Source: Eleusine coracana subsp. coracana (Eukaryota; Streptophyta; Magnoliopsida; Poales; Poaceae). Taken from it: a stretch of DNA of 64,000 nt. The notes under the pieces are model-generated. The model had not been told where the DNA came from and searched no databases. It was given only the letters and a program-made list of their open reading frames with translations. The stretch lies in assembly GCA_032690845.1 (NCBI GenBank), contig CM064424.1, positions 31,668,228-31,732,227 of the forward strand. The letters are read 5' to 3'. The position numbers were made by a program, and so were the translations under genes. Shown in pieces: positions 54,844-64,000 of the stretch (within the stretch, counting starts at the first letter, position 1; each line of letters begins with the position of its first letter).

Positions 54844-57800
54844 TGAACACCCTACTTTTGCAAATTCTAAAAATGCCAACTATTAGCATTTAGGAGTTTA
54901 ATTAAATAACCTAGGATAAATTGTTTTTATAATAAATTAAATTAAATTATTGCATTTGCATAACATGTCATATTCATATAGATTTTCATTGCATTATGCA
55001 TTTAGTTTAATTATTATTTATTTACCAAGAATATTAGGAATAGAATTAGAATAGAAATTAGACAAGGAAAAGAATTGAGAAAGAAAAAGAAAAGAAAAGG
55101 AGGAACTAGAACAGTGGGCCGAAACCCACCATTCAGCCCACCCCTCCCCTCTCCCCACCTCCTCCTTTCGGCCCAGCCGGCCAGGCCGCCTCCCCTCCCT
55201 TCATTCTCTCCCCCGCGGCCCACCTTCCCGGCCGGCCCAGCGCGCGCGGCCCGCTCATCCCGCGCTCTCTCTCTCTCTCACTGACACGCGGGCCCCACCT
55301 GTCATCCGCTCCTCCCCCGCTCTCTCTCTCACACTGACACGCGGGCCCCACCTGTCATCCCCTCCTCCGCCTCTCTCTCCCGTCGCTGGAAACCGACACC
55401 GCCGCCGCCGTCGATCTCCCTCCCCCGACCTCCCCGGCTCCCGAAACCAGCGCCCGAGCGCGCGCGACCGCCTCCACTTCCCTTTCCCCCCTAACTTTCG
55501 GCCATTTCGGCCGTTATGACCCCCCCCCCCCCCCGCGCGCGCATCAATGGCGCTAGTGGCCATTGATGGCCGGAGAGCCCCGCGCCGGCTCAATTCGCCC
55601 GCCTCCGCGCCTATAAAGCACCCCCTCGGCACCGCCCTGCTCCGCCGCCGCTCCTGCGCTCTCTCCAGCTCGCTCGCGACCATCGGACAACCTCCCCCAT
55701 CGAGCTCCGACCACCGCCGCCACCGAGCCGCGCCGCCGACCCCCTCCTGGCCTTCCCGCACCCGCGCGACCTGCTGGTGAGACTCCCCTCCCTCCCCTCT
55801 CTCTCCCGGGACTCTCGCGGCGAGGAATGGCCGACCGGAGCGCCATTCCAGCCGGTCTCCGGCGAGCCCCGCCGTGCGCCGCCGCCTAACCGGCCGCCGG
55901 CGACGACCTTCCCCCGCCCTTTAATTCTGGCCGTTGGATCTTGATCCAACCGTCCAGATTACATACCCCTTCGGGTTATGTAATCGGTCCACCGTGAACC
56001 AGTGGACCAATGGTCCACAGAACCTATAGACCCGGTCCATGCATTTCTAGTTTAAAATTAATTCAATTAATTCCTGGATATTGTGGCAGTTTTACATTTT
56101 AGCCCCTGTGCTTAGTTTAAATTAGGTTTAGGTCCCTGTTTTTGTGCAGAACAAATAAAATTTTGTTTTTAGGCCCCTGAACTTTATAATAATTATTTTT
56201 AGCACTACATTTTTATAAAAAGCCCCTATACCTTTAAGAAATTATATTTTTGCCCTATAAATTGTAGAAAACCCCTGGAATTGTTTTAAATTATATTTTA
56301 ATATAGTCTTTTTATATTATTAATGGTATAAATATTATTTTAGCCCTAAAAATTTACAGAAACACCCCTATGCATTATTTAAATTATTATTTGACCTTGT
56401 AATTTTGTAAAACACCCCTGGACTGATTTTTATTATGTTTTAGTCCCTAGAATTATTTTAAAATTATACCTTAATCCTTATTAATTGTATAAATATTATT
56501 TTAGCCTTAAATTTTTACAGGAACATCCCTGTACTTAATTTTAATTAGATTTTGGCCCTGTCTTTTTACACTTAAACCCCTGCACTTAGTATTAATTATG
56601 TTTGAGTCCTAGAATTTTTGCAAAAAACAACCTTATACCTTTAATAACTACTTTTCAACCCTAATAATTTACACTTTAGTCCCTATAATTTTATAAAATT
56701 ACACATAGGTCCTTAAAAGCCTCTGTTTTTACCCTTTTACCCCTAAAACTTCAAACTAGCATAACTTTTTACTCATAACTCCAATTTAGGTGATTCTTGC
56801 GCCAAAATTCTCATAGGAGCATAACCTTTGCATCCATTGCATCTACATACTGTTTTTCCTCTATTGCATATTGTGTATTGATTTTGAATGTTTTGCTTGT
56901 ATTGGTATGTCGTTACATAAAGGCGAGCATACACAAGAACCACCCTACGAGTATTTTCAAGAGCAGAAATTTGAAGGGTTAGAGCAGCCTTCTACGCAGG
57001 ACGAAGGCAAGTGTCCTTGATGCATATTACACCTATTGAAATGTTACTATAGAATTGCATGCTTGTGTCAATTTATTGGGAACCTATTGTTAGGGTTTTC
57101 CTTAGTAATTGTTTTTACCCTGTTCCTTGTCGCCTTGAACCAATGGGTGAATTGTGGGTAGAAAATGCTTAAGATGGCTTATGGGATGTGGGTTAATATT
57201 AATTTTGATTAATGAACAATGTCACGTGGGATATGTTTGGTAAATCTTTTACTAACATGGCTTAGGGATCTATGCAAGCCAGGTGGAAAGGATGTGGTGC
57301 CGTGGGCACATGCTTGTGGTGGTAGGCTTGTTGTAGATCCTAGGAACCGGTTCTTGGAGTGACAACCCAGGAAAACAGTGCCAACACAAGACCGACATGG
57401 GTAAGGCTTGGCCTAGTAATTAGATGTTCTCCCAGTGTCGGTGCAGCATTTGGTGGAGCGGGGAATGGAAGTCGAGAGGACTATCCTTGTATCCGAATGG
57501 CTCAAGAGGGGGCTTCCGGGGTGATGAGCTGCTTGTTGAAGGGCTATCACTTATGGACGGGAGTGGAACCTTAGTGGCTAGCATGTATTGGGAGACCCTT
57601 TGGAAAAGCCTCGTAGTGAAACCCTGCCACACACCAAAGGAAGTGTGTAATGTGGGTCGCGTCCACGGGCACCAAGGGAATCACGACTTGTGGGTAAAGT
57701 GGTACAAACTCTGCAGAGTATCAAACTATCATGATAGCCGTGCTCACGGTCAAGAGCGGCCTGGAATCCTCACAAGATTATTTGGGGATGGGTTGGTATG

Positions 57801-58307
57801 GCTGGAAAGGTGGGATGGATTGAGACTTGGTTAGTACAGCACCTTGTGAAAGTAGGGTTGGGATGACCCCACTTAGTAAATAGGTTGCTTAGGTTAATTA
57901 AAAGCTCATGCAACCCACTCTATAAAGCCTTCTCTTGACTATAGCCCCATGTCATCTTTTCCCCCACTTGCTGAGTACGACATGTACTCACCCTTGCTAT
58001 ACCACGTTGATATTCAGCCCAAGGAGAAGATTGGAGCCAATACTAAGAGGAAGGAAGCGAGTACTAGGCGATGATCCTCCAATCGATGCCTGTGGAGTTT
58101 GGGATATCTACGCTAGATACTTTCCGCTGCATTGATGTATTATTCTTCTAGACCCACGGGTCCTTTTGTAATAAAGATATGATGTAATAAATAAAGGATA
58201 TGGATAATTATTTTGTTTACCATTGATGATGTACCGTATGTGTGTGTAACTTGATCCTGGGCACATGTACGGCTACACCCATTTTGTATCTTAAAATGGG
58301 TGTTACA
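54844..58307 (+). repeat. S: solo LTR with ACTTT target duplication
   Basis: A 3464-bp LTR from TGAACACCC to GGGTGTTACA, flanked by ACTTT at 54839-54843 and 58308-58312. The M2 equivalent (revcomp near 31690-31700) shows the empty site. There is no internal domain. Part of it is GC-rich and promoter-like (55080-55920): a 28-bp block (CTGACACGCGGGCCCCACC...) is repeated at 55280 and 55333, CCTATAAAG lies at 55609, and CTGGTGAGAC at about 55774 resembles a 5' splice site. 56080-56750 is AT-rich with short recurring TTTAGCCCCT-like phrases. Proline/alanine-rich ORFs here are composition artefacts. Confidence 0.92.
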
Positions 58308-59515
58308 ACTTTGATGATAGCTCAGTCCAGTGGACTGTCACATTCAAGGGTCTTACCGACAGGGGGAGCAGGACAGACTTTCTCTTCAACTCAGCTCTCC
58401 CCTAGGTCAGCCTTCTCAGTTTCTGCGTTGTTCATCTCTCCATCCCACTCATCAACCTTGCAGATGGTAGGACCTTCTAGATCTTAGCACGTATCGTTCG
58501 GGAGTATATATTCAGATATTGTGCACACTACTCATGCAGACTCCCAGACCGCCCCAGAGATAGCTACATCTTCCCTTCCTACTACTACAGTCAGCATGCT
58601 TACTCCTCAGGTAGCAGAGGATCTAGTCCGTAGAGGTTTCATGCAGTAGGACGTGGCAGATCTCATACTTCTCTAGACTTCAGCTCAGGAGACCGCCACA
58701 GTCACTCCAGTAGCACAGGACAGTGGGTCCGAGTCGCCTGTAAACCTTGGCTTCTTTGAGCAGCTGGATGCTCAAGCGGCATAGACTCAGGGAGCACAGC
58801 AGGATCCACCACAGGAGTAGCCCGGAGCAGAGCCCTCGGAGGATGTCGCTACACCACTTCATTCGACCACGAGCGCGTAGATGTTCATCTTTTCCGCTTT
58901 TTGGTGCTTGTTGACAAAGGGGGAGAAGATCCTAGGTCTAGGGGGAGTGGGAGTGTGATCCTATGTGATTGAGATAGGTTGTATATAGGGGGAGCATACT
59001 TGTTATATCAGTTTTAGGAGATAGATACATTTTGTTAGATGCGGCTGGATCTTATTTTTGATGGAGTTATTTGTTGTTCATGGATTTTGATGAGTCGTGG
59101 TTTTCATTCGCTTGTGTTTGACTCATTTTGATCTCACTTGGATTATCCCCATATGCAGTGCTTTGTATTCATTATTTATCTTGTATGCCTGTGTATGATA
59201 TCATGATGATGATTGCATGTACTTAATTCTTATCCATTGCTATGCTAACTTGCTGCATCTCATCATACATGTCTTGCATTGCATGTCTTTATGCTTTCTA
59301 ATATATTGCCATGACATGCATGCATATTTCATCTAGAGTATGCTTTTCACTCTTTTCCTTGTATCTCTAAGATAATGCTTGATTGAGTAAGGACCTTATG
59401 CATTTCTCTCATATATTGTTATGGTTGCTCTCGATCTTTGTGTAGCTCTTTTAGCCAGGTTGATTAATGAACAAGTTTTAAGTTCTTGATTATGTAGTGG
59501 TTGTCATTAATCACC
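58308..59515 (+). pseudogene. M1 ORF2 end and 3' untranslated region
   Basis: The first 570 bp continue ORF2 after S and match M2 (31735-31462 and 18341-18120). Conserved reading includes a LPTGGAG motif (58345-58370) and NLGFFEQLDAQA near 58741-58790, followed by an acidic end to about 58880. Stops are present. From 58890 to 59515 no ORF is supported; the sequence has several GGGGGAG runs (58918, 58950, 58990). Confidence 0.55.
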
Positions 59516-59529
59516 AAAAAGGGGGAGAT
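59516..59529 (+). other. M1 polypurine tract
   Basis: AAAAAGGGGGAGAT lies directly before the 3' LTR start TGTAAGC. It is the common form in SIRE-type copia elements and supports plus orientation. Confidence 0.85.
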
Positions 59530-61220
59530 TGTAAGCTTCATTACCATTGGTATTTGGATCCCCGAGGTATGGATGTTTTGGTGATAGATGACAACTATGA
59601 AATTGTGGGCTAATATCTACACGAGTGTTTTCTATGTAGGAATCATCTCTTAACTCAAGTACAAATCATACGGATGATGGTTTGCTTGGCGATTGATGAC
59701 AATGACCGCAAGCATGGAGGCTTGTGAACTTGACGGAGTCCAAGGATTGATGGACATGAATCAAAGCGGAGAACAAGCTATGGTGCAAGTGTTTGGAACA
59801 CTTGACTAGTTGTTAGGGCTTTGAGTCCATAGGAAAAACATGACTATCAAGAGGGTCTAGGTCTTTCTCTTAGGTCATGTCTAGTCGGTGATGTGCAAGG
59901 TTGCTCGATGAAATCACAGGCACTAGGTGACAGTGGAGAAGCCAAGGAGCTGTTCGGAGATGCCGGGAAATGAAGTCAAGCGAGGACAATGAGTTTTAGC
60001 TTATGGACATAGAGACCGGACAGAGGGGTCAGTGGAGACCGGACTGTACCATCACTATGGGGAGTTGTCCAGGACCTAGAGCAAGGAGCAGGAAGTATGT
60101 TAGCTGGAGATCCTGTACAGACCGAACAGTCCAATCTGCTGACTGGACGGTCCGGTCATTAGGGATGAGCAGAGCAGCGAGGAGCGTTGGCGCATAATGT
60201 TTCTGGACTGGAGACAGAAACGAACCGGATGGTCCGGTCTAGTGACCGGACAGTCTGGTCAGTAGGGGAAATTGCCTGGACACTTTTGCGCCAATGGCTA
60301 GGAGAGCCATTGCGAGAGTGACTAGACTATCCAGTCAGGCAGTGACAAGACTGTCCGGTCTGGATGTCCAGAAAGGCAATTTCGTGGAGCAACGGCTAGT
60401 TTGTGGTTGGGAGCCTATATAACTTCGTTGTTAGGGCCTTGGAGACCTCTCTTGGCCAGTGGAATACCTGAGAGCATTTTGTAAGGTCCAAGAGGAAAAG
60501 AGGAGAGCACTAGGAAGAGATATTGCATATCTTGAGAGTGCTAGTGGAGAGTAACTTGAGCATCTTGCACATCTAAGGCTAGGGTGTGCTTGAGGGTGTG
60601 ATCTAGATTGTTACTCTTGGTCTATGGTGAGACCTAGACCGGTTAGGTGTTGGTGATTGAGCCTATCATGATCGGTTGTGAAGGCCGTCACACGTTTGTA
60701 CACGGTTTGAGCCCGCCGGTAGAAGGGTCATCGCTAGTGAGCGCCCGTGTCGGCTCGGGGAGTCCGGCAAGTTCTTGAGGGAGGCGAGCTTGTGCTTTGT
60801 GCAGTGGTGATGCACACCATGTCTTCACTCGAGGAGTGATTGCGGGCTCGTGGGCGAGAACTCCACTTGGTGATGGGAGGGACCGGGACTCCGGCGGGAG
60901 TGGTCCAACGAGGATTAGGGGAAGGCGCCATCCTTCCGAGACCTCGGGAAAAAATCATGAGCATTCCTTGACCCTCTCTTTACTATTCTGCAATTGTGTG
61001 CTCTAGTGACTAGGGTAACTTGTGGCTTGCATAGGCTAGTGTGTTTGGCTTCCGCACTTTATCTTATTATGAACACTAGCATGTGTAGGGTCTTGGCCTA
61101 CTAGAATTGTTTAGGTTGCTTCTATTGCTAGACTCAAGTAGTGGAAATTGAAGTAATTTGATTCATGAGCGGCTTACTGATTTACTCCCCCCCCCCTCTC
61201 AGTACACCTTGGTCCTTACA
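59530..61220 (+). repeat. M1 3' LTR
   Basis: A 1691-bp LTR with 6-bp perfect terminal repeats (TGTAAG and CTTACA). U3 has palindromic ACCGGACNGTCCGGT-like units at 60010-60370, a TATATAAC box near 60416-60423 and a C-run at 61187. GGTGG follows, matching the left flank of M1. It differs at many positions from the 5' LTR, so the insertion is not recent. Confidence 0.88.
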
Positions 61221-62400
61221 GGTGGCGCAGGGATGTCGGTGTCGGTGGGGGAGGCGAGGGTGTGGTCTTGGCTTCGGTCGGGAAGAACGAGGATAGGTCC
61301 AAGAAGTTTTGAACTAGGTCAAAACTAAATGAACGGCCGAGATCACTCAATGGTGCAATCAGTGGTCATAGATCTAGAAATCATCACGATATCAACCATA
61401 GTGATCGGATGGTACGGTCTCTAGACCGGACGGTCCAGTCTGCTCTGGTTCTGCTGGCATTCCATACAATCCGGATGGTCCGGTCACTAGGACCGTTCTG
61501 TCTGGTCTCTATAACCAGACTCTCCAGAACATTGTGCCTGTGGGCACTGACTGGACTGTATGGTCCAAAGATCAGACTATACGGCCACTACCAGAATTTT
61601 TGCTGAGTCAAGAAATTTCTCCATTTTCCAAGTGCCCTCACTTAACACCCAAATATACACTGCACTTGGCATACGAAGGGAACTCTCAAATACTCCTTTT
61701 CAAATAGTGGCACTCTAAGGCCTTATAATTTTCCAAATGCCAAATAAAGAATCGAGCAAATAAGAACCAAGGCAATTAAGAACCAAATGGGTATGTATGA
61801 GCCTTAGTCCAAGAAATCTCATATAGGGCATGAGTTCATAAGAGCTTGCTCAATGGGCATGAAGCATAATCCTTTCCTTTGGTCACACTTGCGAAGATGT
61901 AATCTCATATAGATCATGAGACACAAATATCTCCAAGTGAGACAAGCCTCCTTTGTGTTTCCTATATGATGCATGCAACAAGAAATTTACATATGCAGGG
62001 AAAGTAAACATGCCATGTAAATGGAAGCAATATTAAAACAAGACACAAAGGAAACCTAACAATGTGAAGTTTGAACCCCTCTCAAGCTTACTCACTATAA
62101 GCCATACCCTTGCCGTGAGAGAAGCCAAACCACCATCTCAAGCACTCCCCCTTGCTTATAGCTATCTTGAGTGGGTTAGACATTGACTAATGTTTATGTG
62201 TTTTTCTTTTAGTTATTTACACATGCATGGATGCAAAGCATACTAGTCACAAAGGAGTCCTATTTACCATGCAATGCAAGAGAAAGAAAAACACACAATA
62301 ACTACTAGGAACTAACATGATTACCTCCCTCATGAGTAGGTATGACGTTGAGGTCCATGTCACTTGTGGTGGACTACACATGATCTTCATGAAAGCACTC
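61221..62400 (-). other. M2 spacer between gag and ORF2
   Basis: Minus-strand counterpart of 51015-52200. Palindromic CCGGACGGTCC-like units lie at 61405-61590. No gene is supported. The 5' start of M2 ORF2 reaches M1's insertion point at 61221 and continues at 34213. Confidence 0.7.
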
Positions 62401-64000
62401 GGTCCACCACCACCACCATCTAGGTCTTGTTCTTGGGCACCCACTTGTACGTAGCCAACCTTTGAAGGTCAACAATGCACTTAGGCACCCATATGTTCTT
62501 GACCTTTCATTTCTTGTTTGGTGGTCTCAAAGCCTTTGCTTTCACCTTGCCATCCTTGTTCCTAAAAAGCATGAAATGTGTGTTCTCATGGAACAAGATA
62601 GCGTTAGGTAAAACAATGGAACTTCTCACCACAGGGCAATACATGGTGGCATGACCATCCTTGCAACACCTCTCGCAATAGTAGTCATCGGCGAGTAGGG
62701 GTTTGATCCATGGAGGGATGGAGTCACTCGTCCCGATGATGTCGATGGCAGCGGGATATGAGCCAAGTCCCCGATTGGAGACATTGTTCTCAAGATTCCT
62801 CCCAAGAATCTCCTTGTGGATGGCTCTACCATGTGTGAGCCTCTCTAAGCCATCCATCACCATATTCCTATCTTCTTTGAGCTTGAGATATTCCTTCTAA
62901 ACAAACGGCTCAAGAGAAGAGACCTCGATAGAGGTGGTTAGTTCATCACACATAGTCAAAGCATCACTCTTTGATGAACTAGAGGAGGATGGAGAGGAAA
63001 GATCGTCCACATTGATGTCCTCAAAAGTAAGTTCAAGGGCCTCGTACTTCTCACGTAGCTCAACATGATCACTCTTGAGTTTGTCATAACTCTTCTTTAG
63101 GGCCTGATGAGATGTGACATGGTCCTTGAGCTCACTCTCAAGCTCACCAACACGTTCCTTAACCAACTTACACTCTTTTCTTACCACATCCAACATTTTG
63201 GATTTCTTAACGGCGATGTTGCGGGCTTGCCCAAGCACACTTTAAAGCTCGACACATGAGAGCTCCTCATCATCGCTATCGTCACTGCTCTCATCCTCAC
63301 TCACCCCAAGATGGCTCGTGGCCATGAGGCACGTGGGAGGTGGAGGAAGAGCTCGTGGAACTGTGGTCTTGATCATGGCTAAGCCGACCACTTCTTCATC
63401 ATCGCTTGAAGAAGAGGATGTGTCACTTGAGTTGTCACTTGTCCACTCTCCAACAAGAGCCTTGCGAGAGAACTTCTTCTTTTAGTCTTGAGCTATGCCT
63501 TTGCCTTTGCTCTTGTCCTTGTTGAAGTACCTCTTCTTCTTTTTCTTGGCTTTGGGTCTTCTTCTTCTTCATCATCACTTGAGTCTTGAGTCTTGAGTGC
63601 TTCTTTCTTGGCCTTAGGGCATTCTCGAACAAAGTGGTTTTTGGAACCTCAGTTGTAGCACTTGCCCTTGGACTTGGAAGTAAACTTGATTTTGAATGTC
63701 CTGATCTTCTTCATGAGAAGAGCAAAGTCCTCACTCAAGTCATCTTTATCATCATCATCATTTGTAATGACTGCCTTCTTTTTGTTTTTCTTGCTCTTGC
63801 ATGATAGCTTGAAGAGCAAGGTTGGATGGTTGAGGATCATCCATCCCCAACTGGTAGCTCTCGAAGGCCATTTTGCCAAGTACATCCATTATGATCATGG
63901 TTTTGAGGTCACCTTGCAAGGTGAAGGTGATGATGGACTCATACTTGGGGTCTTTGAATAGCCTCAAGAATCTTCTTATCACCTCAACAGGCTTGAGCTT
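62401..64000 (-). pseudogene. gag: M2 gag, running off the window
   Basis: From the right edge leftward: a gag core segment (IRRFLRLFKDPKYESIITF, MDVLGKMAFESYQLGMD, 63982-63830), a first knuckle whose second Cys codon is a stop (CYN-stop-GSKNHFVREC, about 63660-63620), and a Lys-rich linker. A coiled coil (VKERVGELESELKDHVTSHQ, 63150-63050) and the second knuckle, intact here (CERCCKDGHATMYC, about 62675-62634), follow. The end is near 62407 (WVPKNKT). The frame is mostly shared, with a few stops and one shift near 63760. No pol follows. The rest of gag, the primer site and 5' LTR lie beyond 64000. Confidence 0.78.

Larger units (their letters stand above)
34214..61220 (+). mobile_element. 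M1: pol-less gag plus ORF2 retrotransposon, with nested insertions
   Basis: The LTRs at 34214 (TGTAGGCTTCAT) and 59530-61220 (TGTAAGCTTCAT to CTTACA) bracket 27.0 kb. The bases outside are GGTGG on both sides (34209-34213 and 61221-61225), a perfect 5-bp target duplication. M2 sequence in minus orientation lies on both flanks, so M1 is inserted in M2. M1's own sequence is the 5' LTR, gag (from about 49790), spacer, ORF2, 3' region and 3' LTR. T, G and S are later insertions. Its primer site and gag 5' end were removed together with the distal parts of T and G. Confidence 0.85.

Noticed and set aside
55553..55949. Overlapping Gly/Arg-rich minus-strand ORFs in S
   Set aside because: GC-rich LTR sequence with few stops in any frame; no domain and no conservation.
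1..64000. A host gene, rRNA cluster, CRISPR array or endogenous pararetrovirus
   Set aside because: No conserved host exon structure, no rRNA or spacer-repeat pattern, and all RT domains are of Ty3/gypsy type within LTR elements.

Overview
The window is a block of nested LTR retrotransposons from a grass genome, probably a panicoid. The evidence is large Tekay-type chromovirus LTRs with GC-rich leaders, copia elements of the SIRE/Maximus type, a Tat/RIRE2-type gypsy element, and no recognisable host gene, rRNA, tRNA or CRISPR array. Most open frames are pieces of gag, pol or accessory retroelement genes, usually broken by stops or frameshifts. Element names below (E1, A, B, C, D, X, M1, M2, T, G, S) are mine.

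Layout from the left. E1 (1-3520, +) is the 3' half of a CRM-like gypsy element, inserted in accessory ORF1 of element A. A (3521-8308, +) is a Tekay-type element that lost about 2.6 kb between accessory ORF2 and reverse transcriptase; its 3' LTR is cut at 8308 by C. C (8309 to about 12518, -) is a third Tekay copy: LTR, chromodomain and integrase C-terminus. At about 12518 it fuses in frame to D (about 12519-17363, -), the 5' half of a SIRE-type copia element. D's 5' LTR abuts X (17364-18119, +), the 3' part of another copia-type LTR, which sits in M2. B (18342-31461, +) is the most complete Tekay copy: 3.8-kb 5' LTR, PBS, two tandem paralogous accessory ORFs, gag, protease, RT, RNase H, integrase, chromodomain and a truncated 3' LTR. 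B is also inserted in M2.

Right half. M2 (-) is split into 18120-18341, 31462-34213 and 61221-64000. M1 (34214-61220, +) is a related copy inserted in M2 with a 5-bp target duplication (GGTGG). M1 and M2 share an unusual layout: gag with two zinc knuckles around a coiled coil, about 1.1 kb of spacer, a second ORF of env-like or plant-transposon type, and no pol genes. M1 in turn carries T (35889-46401), a Tat-lineage element with a second archaeal-type RNase H and a spliced antisense gene; G (46402 to about 49790), the 5' LTR of a further gypsy element inserted in T; and S (54844-58307), a solo LTR with a perfect ACTTT target duplication.

Most notable: (1) an uninterrupted 393-codon ORF joining a copia integrase core to a gypsy integrase tail and chromodomain; (2) two paralogous pre-gag ORFs whose ATGs lie directly after splice-acceptor-like sequences, with a matching donor in the LTR leader; (3) an antisense gene whose four small GT-AG introns restore a continuous frame; (4) the pol-less gag plus ORF2 family; (5) a short ORF conserved inside the Tekay LTR.
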